Source: Pseudomonas paeninsulae
Lineage (GTDB): Bacteria; Pseudomonadota; Gammaproteobacteria; Pseudomonadales; Pseudomonadaceae
Direction: 5' to 3'
Assembly: GCF_035621475.1 (NCBI RefSeq)
Contig: NZ_CP141799.1
Location: 5,258,501 to 5,322,500, forward strand
DNA: 64,000 nt
A model generated the notes under the pieces. The model saw nothing but the letters and a program-made list of their open reading frames with translations. It made no database searches and was not told the DNA's origin. The position numbers and the translations under genes were made by a program. Within the stretch, counting starts at the first letter, position 1, and every line of letters begins with the position of its first letter. Of this stretch, positions 8,437-17,876 are shown one piece after another.

Positions 8437-9789
8437 TCAATCCTCGTCGCCACTGCCCGCCGGGCGATAGCTGCTGCGCTGCAGGCCATGGCGTTGCATC
8501 TTCTCGTTGAGGGTGCGTCGCGGCAGCTGCAACAGCGCCATGACCTCGGCGATATTGCCCTGGCAGTGCTGCAAGGCACGGTGCAGGCATTGCGCCTCGA
8601 AGGTTTCCATCTGCTCGGCCAACGACTGCGCCGGCAACTCGCCAGCATCTTCAACCGGGGTGCTCAGACCCAGTGCCTGACGCTCGGCGGCGTTGATCAG
8701 CTCGCGCACATTGCCCGGCCAGTCGTGACCGAGCAACCGGGTCAAGTCGGCTGGCGACAGCGGCGGCAGCTCGCGGCCGTGGCGCTGGGCGGCCTGGCTG
8801 GCGAAGTGCTCGAACAGCAGGGGAATGTCCTCGCGCCGCTCGCGCAGCGGTGGAATGCGCAGGCTGGCGACGTTCAGCCGGTAGTACAGATCCTCGCGGA
8901 AACGCCCGGCGCGCACTTCATCGAGCAGATCCGGCTTGACCGCGCTGATCACCCGAAGATCGACCTGGATACTGCGGTTGGAACCGAGCCGCTCCAGGGT
9001 TTTCTCCTGCAGTACCCGCAGCAGTTTGACCTGCTGGGCCAGCGGCAGGCTTTCCACCTCGTCGAGAAACAGGGTGCCGCCGTCGGCATGCTCGATACGC
9101 CCGATGCGCTTGCCCTGGGCACCGGTGAAGGCGCCGCTTTCGTGGCCGAACAGCTCGCTCTCGAACAGTTGCTCCGGGATCGCCGCACAGTTGAGGGCGA
9201 CGAAGGGCTTGCCGGCCCGCGAACTGAAATCATGCAGGCAACGGGCGACCCGCTCCTTGCCGCTGCCGGTGTCGCCGCGAATCAGGACATTCACCGAGGT
9301 ACCAGCCAGCTCGAGAATCTGCCGGCGCAGGCTCTCCATCGGTCGTGAGACGCCGAGCAGTTGCGCCTCGATATGGTCCTTGAGGGCGAACTGCTGACGC
9401 AGTTGGCGGTTCTCGCAGACCAGCCGGCGCTTGTCCAGGGCGCGGTGCACACTGTCGAGCAAACGCTCGGGGGTGAAGGGTTTCTCGATAAAGTCATAAG
9501 CGCCCTGGCGCAGGGCCTGCACCGCCATGGGCACATCGCCGTGGCCGGTGACCAGGATCACCGGCAGGTCGCGGTCCAGTTCCAGCAGCTTGTCCAACAG
9601 TTGCAAGCCATCGGTACCGGGCATGCGCACGTCGCTGATGACGATTCCGGGGAAGTCGCGGTCGATCAGCGCCAGGGCCTGTGCCGCATTGGCGCAGCTT
9701 TGTACGCGAAACCCCGAGAGCTCCAGCCACTGCTGCACCGCCTCGCGGATCGCCGTCTCATCATCGACCACTATTACCTGACCGCTCAT
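8437..9789 (-). CDS. DctD-like sigma54-dependent response regulator
   Basis: A 450-residue activator. The receiver domain (residues 1-120) has the acidic pocket DDE and phospho-acceptor Asp53 in VISDVRMPG. The central AAA+ domain (about 145-375) has Walker A GDTGSGKE, the sigma54-contacting motif GAFTGA and Walker B GTLFLDE. A Fis-type helix-turn-helix ends the protein (IAEVMALLQLPRRTLNEKM). ATG at 9789 is preceded by a strong GGAGG; upstream codons in frame fall into a repeat. The partner kinase gene lies upstream on the same strand, separated by a repeat element. It is closest to regulators of dicarboxylate, amino acid or ketoglutarate uptake, but the target is not adjacent. Confidence 0.9.
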   Translation of the reverse strand: MSGQVIVVDDETAIREAVQQWLELSGFRVQSCANAAQALALIDRDFPGIVISDVRMPGTDGLQLLDKLLELDRDLPVILVTGHGDVPMAVQALRQGAYDFIEKPFTPERLLDSVHRALDKRRLVCENRQLRQQFALKDHIEAQLLGVSRPMESLRRQILELAGTSVNVLIRGDTGSGKERVARCLHDFSSRAGKPFVALNCAAIPEQLFESELFGHESGAFTGAQGKRIGRIEHADGGTLFLDEVESLPLAQQVKLLRVLQEKTLERLGSNRSIQVDLRVISAVKPDLLDEVRAGRFREDLYYRLNVASLRIPPLRERREDIPLLFEHFASQAAQRHGRELPPLSPADLTRLLGHDWPGNVRELINAAERQALGLSTPVEDAGELPAQSLAEQMETFEAQCLHRALQHCQGNIAEVMALLQLPRRTLNEKMQRHGLQRSSYRPAGSGDED

Positions 9790-9834
9790 AGCACCTCCTT
9801 TCTCGACGGCGGCAGTGTAGCGCCTGGGTATTTT

Positions 9835-9999
9835 CGTAGGGTGGGTTAGGCGCATAGTAACGCGCCTGCGCGCCGATGCCCGACGCGCCGTAACCCACCA
9901 ATGGCGTCCCTCTGCATCACGACCTGATGGGTTACGCGGCGCTCGAATAGCCTCGTTGTCTTTACCTATTCTGGTCTGCGCCGCTAACCCATCCTACGG
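9835..9999. repeat. GGGTTA palindromic repeat element, copy 1
   Basis: About 165 bases opening with CGTAGGGTGGGTTAG and closing with CTAACCCATCCTACGG, its inverse. A nested inner inverted pair GTAACCCACCA / TGATGGGTTACG lies between them. It occupies nearly the whole gap between the kinase and response regulator genes. Other copies are at 41293, 58503, 58680 and 58857. Confidence 0.85.
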
Positions 10000-10003
10000 G
10001 TTG

Positions 10004-11758
10004 TCACGGGTTCGACGCCGCCGGCAACCTGATGGTGAACAGCGCACCCGTCGCGCCATTGCTCACGCCCAGGCTGCCACCCAGCTCACGGACGATGCCG
10101 TAGGACACCGCCAGGCCGAGGCCCAAGCCCTGGCCCACCGGCTTGGTGGTGAAGAACGGCTCGAACACGCGCGTCAGGTTTTCATCGGCAATGCCGCCGC
10201 CACTGTCCATGATACTCAGCAGGCACTGCTCGCCCTGACGCTGGATCGACACGCTGAGCAGCCGCTGCTCGGCACCGGCCATGGCATCCAGGGCGTTGTT
10301 CAGCAGATTGAGCAGCACCTGCTCGAGTCGAATCGCATCGCCCAGCACCAGCGCGTTGCTGTCTATATCGCTGCGAAATTCAACCTGCTCGCCGCGCAGG
10401 CGTGGCCCCAGCAGTTGCAGCGCCTGTTCCAGCACATCGCCCAGGCGCAAGCGTTCGCTGAGGCCGGCCGGGCTCTTGCGGGCGAACGTCTTCAGGTGCC
10501 CGGTAAGCCCGGCCATGCGTTGCAGCAAGCCATCGATACGGCGCAAGCCTTCGTGCACATCGGCCTGGCGACCGCTGTCGAGCAGCAGGCGCAAGCTGCC
10601 CAGATGCATCTGCATGGCGGTCAGCGGCTGATTGATTTCATGGGCCATGGCCGCCGACATCTGCCCCAGCGCGGCCATCTTCGCCGCGTGCACCAGGCCA
10701 TCCTGGGCCTCGCGCAACTCGGCGGTGCGCAGCGCCACCTCGCGCTCCAGGCGCTCGCGAATGCCGGCCTGCAGGCGCTGGTTCTTGCGCCGCTGGGCCA
10801 GGAACAGCAACAGGAACGCCAGAGTCATCCACACCCCGGCGGCGGCCAGGCGGTAGCTGCGCACGCTATTGACCAGGGTCTGCGGCTCGACCAGCAGGTG
10901 CAGGGTCCAGTCTTCCTCGGGCAGCGCCAGGCGTTGCCAGAGGTAATCGCGGCGCCCGTCCGGGCCATCGACCCGGCGCCATTCGCTGTCCGCGCCGATG
11001 CGCCGGCGCAGTTCGCTGGGCAGCGGTTGCAGCGCCTGTTCGGCATACTTGCGCACCTCCACCAGCTCGTCACGGGCCTGTTCGCTCAACGCTTGCAGGG
11101 CAAGAAAGCGCCAGGCCGGGCGGCTGCTGAGAATCACCACCGAGTAACTGTCGGCCACCAGCAACACCCCGGCCTGGCCGGCCCACTCGCGCTGCAACGC
11201 CTCCAGTTCGAGCTTGACCACCAGCACGCCGAGCACCGCGCCGTCATCGTCGCGCACCACATGGGAAAGGAAATAACCGGGAACCCCGGTGGTCACGCCC
11301 ACTGCGAAATAGCGCCCGGAAGACTGGCGCACGGCATCCTGAAAGTACGGGCGGAAGGCGTAGTTGTTGCCGACGAAGCTGCTCCAGTCGCGCCAGTTGC
11401 TTGCCACCAGCGTCTCGCCCTGGCTGTCGAGCAGGTAGAGCACGGTGGAGCCGGCGGCGGTGTTCAACTGCTCCAGGCGCTGATTGAGTTTTTCGCGCAA
11501 CAGGCGATCGTCCGGCGCATGCAGCAGCGACTTGATATCGCTGTCCAGCGCCAGCACCTCGGGCACCGAACGGAAGCGTTCGACCAGGGTATGAATCGAC
11601 TGGGCATAGAGTTGCAATTGGCCACGCGCCTCGACGCTGCGCTCCTGCCAGGCGCGCTGCTCGGCATATCGCCCGGCCAGCCACATGCTGACGAGCAGGC
11701 CGAGGAGGATCAGCAGCACGATCAGGATGACGCGAAAACGCTGAAAAAAGGCTGGCAT
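10004..11758 (-). CDS. DctB-like membrane sensor histidine kinase
   Basis: A 584-residue inner-membrane kinase. One transmembrane helix lies near the N-terminus ([19 protein letters not shown]) and a second near residue 310 ([17 protein letters not shown]), enclosing a periplasmic sensor domain of about 270 residues of the double-PAS DctB type. The dimerisation box holds the phospho-acceptor His near residue 373 (AHEINQPL), followed by an HATPase domain with N-box [15 protein letters not shown] and [16 protein letters not shown] at 11758 starts the basic-then-hydrophobic N-terminus; the frame opens ten codons earlier. It is the likely partner of the adjacent DctD-like regulator. The ligand is unknown; C4-dicarboxylates or related acids are typical of the family. 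Confidence 0.9.
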   Translation of the reverse strand: MPAFFQRFRVILIVLLILLGLLVSMWLAGRYAEQRAWQERSVEARGQLQLYAQSIHTLVERFRSVPEVLALDSDIKSLLHAPDDRLLREKLNQRLEQLNTAAGSTVLYLLDSQGETLVASNWRDWSSFVGNNYAFRPYFQDAVRQSSGRYFAVGVTTGVPGYFLSHVVRDDDGAVLGVLVVKLELEALQREWAGQAGVLLVADSYSVVILSSRPAWRFLALQALSEQARDELVEVRKYAEQALQPLPSELRRRIGADSEWRRVDGPDGRRDYLWQRLALPEEDWTLHLLVEPQTLVNSVRSYRLAAAGVWMTLAFLLLFLAQRRKNQRLQAGIRERLEREVALRTAELREAQDGLVHAAKMAALGQMSAAMAHEINQPLTAMQMHLGSLRLLLDSGRQADVHEGLRRIDGLLQRMAGLTGHLKTFARKSPAGLSERLRLGDVLEQALQLLGPRLRGEQVEFRSDIDSNALVLGDAIRLEQVLLNLLNNALDAMAGAEQRLLSVSIQRQGEQCLLSIMDSGGGIADENLTRVFEPFFTTKPVGQGLGLGLAVSYGIVRELGGSLGVSNGATGALFTIRLPAASNP

Positions 11759-11892
11759 GCACGGCTCGACTCGACCCAATCCCGGCATGGTAAGGCAAAG
11801 CGCAGCCCATTGCAGGCGCGCGAGGGGTTGTGCCGCTGGCGCAGCCGGCTATAGTCGGAGCCTTGGTCTGAATCAGTCAGCGGGCAGGCAAC

Positions 11893-12723
11893 ATGGCAAC
11901 AGTGGATCAGCCGACCACCCCACGCTTCTGGCGCGACCCGGCCCTGCCGTTCGTCGAGGTGAGGGATGTGCTGGATGGGCGCCAGCTGTGCTACGCCAGG
12001 CATTCCCATGAATGCTTCTCGATCGGCGCCATCACCCACGGTCGCAGCACCTACCTCAACGAGAAGGCGCGCGAACGAATCGGTGCCGGCAGCGTGGTGC
12101 TGATGAACCCCGGTGACGTGCATGCCTGCAACCCGCTGGAGGGCCAGCCCTGGTCCTATCGCATGTTCTATGTGGATGTGCCCTGGCTGACCGAACTGCA
12201 GCAACAGCTGGGTTTCAGCCGCAACCAGCCGCTACACGCCTTCTCGACCATCCTCAGCCAGGATCCGATGCTCTACGTCGGGCTGAATCGCCTGTATGAC
12301 CTGCTCTGCGACCAACAGGCCGACAGCCTGCGCAAGCACTGCGCCCTGCTGGAGTTCTTCGCCGGACTGCAGCGTCGCCTCGCCCCGGCGCCCCGCAGCC
12401 GCCGCGAGGACAATCCACGCGTGCACCTGGCGGCCGAGTTCATTCGCGCGCACTGCACCGAGGCGTTGAAGTTGGAAGACATCTGCGCGGCGGCCGGACT
12501 CTCCCCTTCCTACCTGACCCGCAGCTTCCGCCGCGGCTATGGCATGACGCCCCACGCCTACCTGATCAACAGCCGCATCCAATACGCCCAATCCAGACTC
12601 CGACAGGGCGGCGAGATCGCCGAGGTGGCCTTGGCTGCCGGTTTCGCCGACCAGGCGCACTTGCAGCGCACCTTCAAGCAGCTGCTCGCCGCCACCCCCG
12701 GCCAATACCGCCGCGCGGTCTGA
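11893..12723 (+). CDS. AraC-family regulator
   Basis: A 276-residue regulator with an N-terminal cupin-like sensing domain (HSHECFSIGAITHGRSTYLNE, GSVVLMNPGDVHACNP). A C-terminal pair of helix-turn-helix motifs follows (KLEDICAAAGLSPSYLTRSFRRGYG and IAEVALAAGFADQAHLQRTFK). This architecture is common in regulators placed next to LysE-type exporters in Pseudomonas. Its stop codon directly abuts the stop of the convergent LysE gene, so they are not cotranscribed. Control of that exporter is plausible but not shown by the sequence. Confidence 0.88.
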   Translation: MATVDQPTTPRFWRDPALPFVEVRDVLDGRQLCYARHSHECFSIGAITHGRSTYLNEKARERIGAGSVVLMNPGDVHACNPLEGQPWSYRMFYVDVPWLTELQQQLGFSRNQPLHAFSTILSQDPMLYVGLNRLYDLLCDQQADSLRKHCALLEFFAGLQRRLAPAPRSRREDNPRVHLAAEFIRAHCTEALKLEDICAAAGLSPSYLTRSFRRGYGMTPHAYLINSRIQYAQSRLRQGGEIAEVALAAGFADQAHLQRTFKQLLAATPGQYRRAV

Positions 12724-13311
12724 TCACGACCACAGCAGATAGAACGCAGACGCCAGCAGCAGCAGGGCCAGGGCGCGATTGAACAGGCGCATGCGCGGCG
12801 GTTGCTCCAGATATGGGCGCAGGAACGCGCCGGCATAGGCCCAGCAGGCGAGAGACAGATAACAGATGACGAAATACAACGCGGCGAACTGCCCGACCAC
12901 GCCCAGTTCGCCGTCCGCCGCGTAGGCGCCCATGCCGGCCAGGGCCGCCAGCCAGGCCTTGGGGTTGAGCCACTGCATCACCGCGCCAGTGAGCAGGGTG
13001 GGTGGCTGTTGCGCCTTGCCACTATTGAGCCAGCCATCGTCCCGCGCCAGGCCGTAGGCCATATAGAGCAGAAAGGCCACGCCGGCCCAGCGGATCAGCG
13101 CCGCCAGCACCGGCCACTGCTGCAACAGGCGGTGCAGCCCCAGGCCCATGGCCAGCAATAACAGGGTGAAGCCCAGGGTCGCGCCGGTCACATGCCGCAA
13201 GCTGGCGCGCAGGCCATAGCGGGCAGCGGAACTGAGCGCCACCAGGTTGACCGGGCCAGGGGAAATCGAGGAAGCCAGGGCAAAGGCCGCCATGGAAAGC
13301 AGAAGAGTCAT
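12724..13311 (-). CDS. LysE/RhtB-family amino acid exporter
   Basis: A hydrophobic protein of 195 residues with about six membrane segments and the family signature near the N-terminus (ASSISPGPVNLVALSSAARYG). LysE/RhtB proteins export amino acids or related small molecules across the inner membrane. ATG at 13311 is chosen over an upstream in-frame ATG at 13395, because the 28 extra residues are unlike the family and would precede the first membrane helix. The neighbouring AraC regulator commonly pairs with such exporters. The substrate cannot be deduced. Confidence 0.88.
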   Translation of the reverse strand: MTLLLSMAAFALASSISPGPVNLVALSSAARYGLRASLRHVTGATLGFTLLLLAMGLGLHRLLQQWPVLAALIRWAGVAFLLYMAYGLARDDGWLNSGKAQQPPTLLTGAVMQWLNPKAWLAALAGMGAYAADGELGVVGQFAALYFVICYLSLACWAYAGAFLRPYLEQPPRMRLFNRALALLLLASAFYLLWS

Positions 13312-13446
13312 CGCATACCTGCCAGCATCGCCAGAGAGAAGGCGCAGACTGACAGGCGTGAAAGGCGCGGTATTGAAGGAAACTGCCCTGCTCAAGGCAT
13401 GGGGCTGCCTACATTCATTACCGCGCGTATAGACGGCGTCCTAACC

Positions 13447-14628
13447 TCAGCGATACAGATCTGCACGGGTCCAGGGCAGGCCGTGGCTGCCATCGGCGTG
13501 CGGCTTGACCGCCAGGATCTGATGCAGGCTCATCCAACCACGGGCGAAACCGTAGGCGCAGCCGGCCAGGTACAGCCGCCAGATGCGCAGGGCTTGCTCC
13601 GGCACCAGCTGTGCTGCCTGGTCCAAGCGCTCCTCCAGCCGCGCGCTCCAGTGCTCCAGGGTGCGCGCATAGTGCAGCCGCAGGTTTTCCACATCGACCA
13701 CCTCCAGGCCTGCTTCGCTGAGGTGCGCGGTCATGGTCGCCAGGTGCGGTAACTCGCCTTCGGGGAAGACGTAACGCCCGATAAATTCGCCACCGCCGCG
13801 CCCCACCGGCCGGCCATCGGTGAATTTCGCGGTGATGCCATGGTTCATCACCAGGCCTCCGGCCTTCACCGCGCCGAACAGACGCTGGCAATAAAGCGGC
13901 AGGTTGGCATGGCCGACGTGCTCGAACATGCCGACGCTGACCACCTTGTCGAATCGACCGTCCTGCGGCAGGTCACGGTAGTCCAGCAGTTCCAGGCGCA
14001 CCTGCTGACCCAGGCCCTCGTCCTTGACTCGCTTACGTGCCAATTTCAGCTGCGCGCGACTGAGCGTGATGCCATGCACCTCGACGCCGAATTCACGCGC
14101 GGCGAAGCGCGCCAGCCCGCCCCAACCGCAACCGACATCGAGCAGCCGTTCGCCCGGCTGCAGGCGCAGTTTGCGACACAGGTGGCGCAGCTTGGCCTGC
14201 TGCGCCTGCTCGAGGTCTTCCGCGCCGGTCTCGAAGTAGGCGCAGGAATAGACCATCTGCGGGTCCAGCCACAGTGCGTAGAAGTCGTTCGACAGGTCGT
14301 AGTGGTAACTGATCGCCGCCGCATCGCTGTCCTTGTCGTGGGGCACGCGCGATCGCTCGCTGGGATCATCATCCGCCAGCGCCTGACTGAGGGCATCGCC
14401 GATGCGAATCACTTCGCTCATCGGCCCTTCCAGTTCCACCCGCCCCTCGACATAGGCACCGCCCAAGGCATCCAGACTGGGATGGGCCAGCTGCGCCACC
14501 AGACTCGGGTCTTTGACCACCATAGTCACCCGCGGCTCAGGGCCGAGGTCGAACTCTGTGCCGTCCCATAGGCGCAGGCGCAGGGGCAGTTGCAGGTCAC
14601 GCAGGTTCGGCGGCAGATACGCGAGCAT
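13447..14628 (-). CDS. cyclopropane-fatty-acyl-phospholipid synthase family methyltransferase
   Basis: A 393-residue S-adenosylmethionine-dependent enzyme that methylenates unsaturated acyl chains of membrane phospholipids. The N-terminal lipid-binding region (about 1-110) is followed by YHYDLSNDFYALWLDP, the SAM-binding motif LLDVGCGWGGLARFAA, MFEHVGHANLP and the C-terminal YARTLEHWSARLEE segment typical of the family. ATG at 14628 has GGAGG six bases upstream. It stands alone between a LysE gene and the bufferin locus. Pseudomonads carry more than one CFA-like enzyme and I cannot say which this is, so no symbol is given. Confidence 0.9.
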   Translation of the reverse strand: MLAYLPPNLRDLQLPLRLRLWDGTEFDLGPEPRVTMVVKDPSLVAQLAHPSLDALGGAYVEGRVELEGPMSEVIRIGDALSQALADDDPSERSRVPHDKDSDAAAISYHYDLSNDFYALWLDPQMVYSCAYFETGAEDLEQAQQAKLRHLCRKLRLQPGERLLDVGCGWGGLARFAAREFGVEVHGITLSRAQLKLARKRVKDEGLGQQVRLELLDYRDLPQDGRFDKVVSVGMFEHVGHANLPLYCQRLFGAVKAGGLVMNHGITAKFTDGRPVGRGGGEFIGRYVFPEGELPHLATMTAHLSEAGLEVVDVENLRLHYARTLEHWSARLEERLDQAAQLVPEQALRIWRLYLAGCAYGFARGWMSLHQILAVKPHADGSHGLPWTRADLYR

Positions 14629-14708
14629 AGGAACCTCCACCTTTAAAAATAATTGAAAAGGTAGTTCAGATGACTCGGTTGTCAGCTATTCGGTTCCATA
14701 ACAAGTGG

Positions 14709-15494
14709 CTATATGCCATATCGCTGTAGCAGACCATCGCTCAGCCACTGGCGCAGCCAGGTGGCGGCCTGCAGCGGCGCGTTGTCGCCAAGGTCGCTCA
14801 ACTGCGCGCAGAGTTCGGCGAAGCTCCAGCCGGCCACGGCCATACCGTGCAAGGCCGCGGCTTCGCCGGGCTCCAGGCTGCGGTACTGGCTGATCAAACC
14901 CTGCCGCCAGATCAGGCAGACCTGCGGTTGCTCCAGCGCCAGGCTGCCAGGAAACGCCGTGTCATCCTTGAGTGCGCGCCAGACCGCCACGCTGTTATAG
15001 CGGCAGCTTTGCCACTGCACGCTGGGCAGCAGACGCACCTGCAGGGTCGGCCAGTCCTCGGCCGGCAGGCTGGCCATCTGCTGCAAACTCAAGGGATCGC
15101 CCGCAGGCGTATCGAAGGCCAGGCTGAACGCCCACTCCAGCCGTGCCAGCTCGCTGAGCGGCGCGCTCTGTTCGGCCACCAGATAGCCCTCGATAAAACT
15201 CGCGAGGCGCGCTCCCAACCAGCGCAAACTGAAGTGCTGCGAAGGATGAGCCTCGATATAGGCGCCAGCCAGCGCGTCGAACTCCTCATCGCCCAGCCAG
15301 CCATGTACGGCGTGGTAATCGCCGCGCAAGGCTTCCAGCAGGCGCGCGCGGTAGGCGTTGTGGTAAATCGCCAAGCCGTCTTCGGCGCTCAGCGCCGGGC
15401 TACCCAGCAGGCTGGCACGCAATGCCGGATTGGCTGTCGGGTCGCTGCCGAGCAGGTAGGCCTCGAGCTCGCGCTGCCAGTCGTTCAGGCGCAT
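14709..15494 (-). CDS. BufC/HvfC-like protein (DUF2063)
   Basis: A 261-residue soluble protein with the DUF2063 N-terminal pattern LNDWQRELEAYLLG and LAIYHNAYRARLLEALRGDYHAVHGWLGDEEF. It is a RiPP recognition or accessory partner for the adjacent DUF692 enzyme. Its start overlaps the end of that gene by ten bases, indicating translational coupling. In bufferin loci BufC helps BufB modify cysteines of the BufA precursor. The C-terminal domain is variable and carries no motif I recognise. Confidence 0.85.
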   Translation of the reverse strand: MRLNDWQRELEAYLLGSDPTANPALRASLLGSPALSAEDGLAIYHNAYRARLLEALRGDYHAVHGWLGDEEFDALAGAYIEAHPSQHFSLRWLGARLASFIEGYLVAEQSAPLSELARLEWAFSLAFDTPAGDPLSLQQMASLPAEDWPTLQVRLLPSVQWQSCRYNSVAVWRALKDDTAFPGSLALEQPQVCLIWRQGLISQYRSLEPGEAAALHGMAVAGWSFAELCAQLSDLGDNAPLQAATWLRQWLSDGLLQRYGI

Positions 15495-16330
15495 GTCGGC
15501 GCGCCCTCCAGAGCCACGGCGGCATAGGCACGGGCCTGGTCCAGTTCGGCGAGCAACTCCTCCAATGGCGGGTAGTGGTCGTCACGCTCCAGCAGGGTGG
15601 CAACCGGGCCGAGGTGACGCAGGGTGCGCTGGTACAGTTGCCAGACCGGATCGCTGACCGGCTGATCGTGGGTGTCGATCAGGTAGCTGCCGTAATCGCT
15701 GTGCCCGGCCAGATGCAGTTGGCGGATACGCTGCTTGGGCAGGCCGCTGATGAAGTCCCAGGGCTCGAAACCATGGTTGCGCGCGCTGACATAGACGTTG
15801 TTGACGTCGAGCAGCAACTCGCAGCCACTGAGCTCGCTGAGCGCGGCGAGGAACTGCCATTCAGTGAACTGATCGTCGGCACTGCGCAGGTAGCTGGAAA
15901 CATTCTCCAGCACCAGCGGCCGCTCGAGCACGTCCTGCACCTGGCGCACCCGCGCGGCGACGTGCTGCAGGCTCTCCTCGGTGTAGGGCAGCGGCAACAG
16001 GTCGTGCATCTGGTGGGCGTTGCCGCGACTCCAGCACAGGTGATCGGAGATCCATGCAGGTTGCACCCGCTGCGCCAGGTGTTTGAGACGGCGCAGGTAG
16101 TCACGATCCAGCTCATGCGGGCCGCCAATCGACAGCGACACGCCATGCATCACCAGCGGGTAGTGTTCACCGATGGCGTCCAGGTAATAGAGCGGTTTAC
16201 CGCCCTCGACCAGGTAGTTTTCCGAGAGAATCTCGAACCAGTCGACGTGCGGTCGCTGCTCGAGAATCGCTTGGTAATAGGGGGTACGCAGACCCAGGCC
16301 ATAGCCCAGGCTGGATGATTCGACGGACAT
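15485..16330 (-). CDS. BufB-like multinuclear iron oxidase (DUF692/MNIO)
   Basis: A 281-residue TIM-barrel enzyme of the MNIO family, which uses a cluster of iron ions to oxidise cysteine residues of a precursor peptide. Recognisable conserved segments are GYGLGLRTPYYQAIL, DWFEILSENYL, MHGVSLSIGG, ISDHLCW, LVLENVSSYL, LLLDVNNVYVSA and LHLAGHSDYG, which carry the His, Asp, Glu and Asn metal ligands of the family. It lies 61 bases after the bufA-like gene and overlaps bufC. The natural role is copper-binding peptide maturation, inferred from the locus. Confidence 0.9.
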   Translation of the reverse strand: MSVESSSLGYGLGLRTPYYQAILEQRPHVDWFEILSENYLVEGGKPLYYLDAIGEHYPLVMHGVSLSIGGPHELDRDYLRRLKHLAQRVQPAWISDHLCWSRGNAHQMHDLLPLPYTEESLQHVAARVRQVQDVLERPLVLENVSSYLRSADDQFTEWQFLAALSELSGCELLLDVNNVYVSARNHGFEPWDFISGLPKQRIRQLHLAGHSDYGSYLIDTHDQPVSDPVWQLYQRTLRHLGPVATLLERDDHYPPLEELLAELDQARAYAAVALEGAPTCA

Positions 16331-16391
16331 GCCAGGCTCCTTGAATATCCGCAGGACCGGAGTGGCCGAAGTACGGCCACTCCGCGTGCCG

Positions 16392-16646
16392 TCACTCGCC
16401 GACAGAACCCTTGGCGTTGTTGCACTCGGCCAGGGTCATGCTCTTGAAGCCCTGGCCCTTGCAGGCACCTTGGCCTTTGCAAGCGTTGTTGGCGGTCTTG
16501 CAATCGTTCTGGCCCTTGCAGCCGTTGACGCCGTAACAGTGAACTGCGGCTTCTTCAGCCACGACGACGGTGCTGGTCAGGCCGGCGAACAGGGTCGCGG
16601 CAGCAAATGCCAGGGCAGCGCCGGTAGCCATAGTCTTGGTAGTCAT
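16392..16646 (-). CDS. bufferin precursor peptide BufA1-like (DUF2282)
   Basis: An 84-residue exported precursor. Residues 1-30 form a signal peptide (positive MTTKTM, long Ala/Leu hydrophobic core, VVVA before EEA). The mature part has six cysteines at 37, 43, 49, 56, 62 and 75, in repeated CKGQ/ACKG settings. Bufferins are ribosomal peptides in which BufB/BufC convert cysteines to thiooxazole-type rings that bind copper in the periplasm. The gene heads a bufABC set. No DoxX-type BufD gene follows; the next gene is a CFA synthase. An ECF-type promoter candidate lies just upstream. Confidence 0.88.
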   Translation of the reverse strand: MTTKTMATGAALAFAAATLFAGLTSTVVVAEEAAVHCYGVNGCKGQNDCKTANNACKGQGACKGQGFKSMTLAECNNAKGSVGE

Positions 16647-16712
16647 GGGGTAATCCTCAAATTGTTAGAGAGTGCCGGTCGCCGCAAGGTTTTGCACGCC
16701 GGTACTCAACTA

Positions 16713-16738
16713 GAGCGAGGTCGCGGCTTGGCGTTACA
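16713..16738 (-). promoter_or_regulatory. candidate ECF sigma promoter for bufABC
   Basis: Reading the minus strand, TGTAAC is followed after 15 bases by CGCTC. This resembles ECF promoters with a GTAAC -35 box and a CG-rich -10, which drive many bufferin operons. It would start transcription about 60 bases before the bufA1-like ATG. Short motif, so tentative. Confidence 0.35.
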
Positions 16739-16759
16739 GGGCACGCGATACTTTTATCA

Positions 16760-16785
16760 ATTGCCGTCGCCACCACAACGGCAAT
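16760..16785. repeat. small inverted repeat between dmpI and buf genes
   Basis: ATTGCCG and CGGCAAT are perfect inverse arms around 12 bases. It lies upstream of the bufferin promoter candidate and downstream of the last dmp gene. No T-tract follows. It could be an operator or a weak terminator. Confidence 0.35.
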
Positions 16786-16834
16786 CTAGCACCCAGGATG
16801 AGCGCAGCGGTCTCTGCAGTTAACGCCAAGACTG

Positions 16835-17026
16835 CTAGCGCCTGACCTTGCTCGCCGGTTCGCCGCCAATGCCGAAGTGGTTTTTCGGCATCTCGGTGAT
16901 GATCACCCGCACCCGTTCGATCGGCGCGTCCAGCGAGCGCGCCATGGCCTCGCTGACTTCGCGGATCAGGGTTTCCTTCTGCTCGTCGCTGCGACCTTCG
17001 AGGATATACAACTGGGCGATGGGCAT
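16835..17026 (-). CDS. dmpI: 4-oxalocrotonate (2-hydroxymuconate) tautomerase
   Basis: A 62-residue mature enzyme after removal of Met1, exactly the family size, with catalytic Pro at the new N-terminus ([18 protein letters not shown]) and the Arg-rich strand [11 protein letters not shown]. It ketonises 2-hydroxymuconate in the oxalocrotonate branch of meta-cleavage. The start is the internal ATG at 17026; a start five codons earlier would block the catalytic proline. It is the last gene of the dmp operon, matching the order in the archetypal dmp cluster. Confidence 0.93.
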   Translation of the reverse strand: MPIAQLYILEGRSDEQKETLIREVSEAMARSLDAPIERVRVIITEMPKNHFGIGGEPASKVRR

Positions 17027-17081
17027 GGCCTCGTCCTCCAAAAATAGGGGCGGCCCGCCTGTGCAGGCTGGCCGCGGGGTT

Positions 17082-17876
17082 TCAGATAAAGCGCGCAGAC
17101 ACCGAACCGAGGCCCTGGTAGCGCACGGTGATATTGTCGCCCGGCACCACCGGCACGGCGGCGGTGATGCCGCCGGTCATGATGAAGGTGCCGGCCGGGA
17201 TGTGCTCGCCGCGCTCGGCCAGCAGGTTGGCCAGCATCGCCACGCTGGACAACGGATGGCCAAGCACCGCCGCACCGGCGCCGAGTTCCACCACCTCACC
17301 GTTCTTCTCCATGACCACGCCGAGGGTGCGCAAATCGACCTCCTCCAAACTGGCCATGCGCCCGCCGGTGATGAAGCGGGTCGAGGAGGCGTTGTCGGCG
17401 ACCACGCTGATCAGGTCGAACTTGAAGTTCTCGTAGCGCGAGTCGATCACCTCGACGGTCGGGATCACGTAATCAATCGCCGCGATCACGTCGCCGAGAT
17501 GGCAGCCCGGGCCACGCAGTGGCGCCTTGGTCACCACCGATATTTCCGCCTCGATCTTCGGGTGGATCAGCTTGGCGCAATCCACCACACCGCCGTCCGG
17601 CACGCTGAAGTAGTCGGCGAGGAAGCCATAGATCGGCGTTTCCACGCCCATCTGCGCCATCTTCGCCCAGGAGGTCAGGCCCATCTTCAGGCCGACGATC
17701 TTGTTGCCGCGGGCCTCCTTGCGCCGACGGATTTCCCACTGCACGTCGTAGGCGTCGGCGAAGGTCATCTCGGGAAAGTCGTTGGTCACCTTGCCGATGT
17801 CATGCGCATGCAGTTCGGCGTTTTCGATGTGCTCGGCCAGGGCCAGCACCTGTTCACGGGTCAGGGTACGGTTCAT
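17082..17876 (-). CDS. dmpH: 4-oxalocrotonate decarboxylase
   Basis: A 264-residue magnesium enzyme of the hydratase/decarboxylase (fumarylacetoacetase-like) family that decarboxylates 2-oxo-3-hexenedioate to 2-oxopent-4-enoate. Visible family segments are [53 protein letters not shown] and [19 protein letters not shown]. Its start overlaps the dmpG stop by four bases (ATGA). It is paralogous to the DmpE hydratase in the same operon. The two are told apart by operon position and their closer match to known DmpH and DmpE respectively. Confidence 0.9.
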   Translation of the reverse strand: MNRTLTREQVLALAEHIENAELHAHDIGKVTNDFPEMTFADAYDVQWEIRRRKEARGNKIVGLKMGLTSWAKMAQMGVETPIYGFLADYFSVPDGGVVDCAKLIHPKIEAEISVVTKAPLRGPGCHLGDVIAAIDYVIPTVEVIDSRYENFKFDLISVVADNASSTRFITGGRMASLEEVDLRTLGVVMEKNGEVVELGAGAAVLGHPLSSVAMLANLLAERGEHIPAGTFIMTGGITAAVPVVPGDNITVRYQGLGSVSARFI

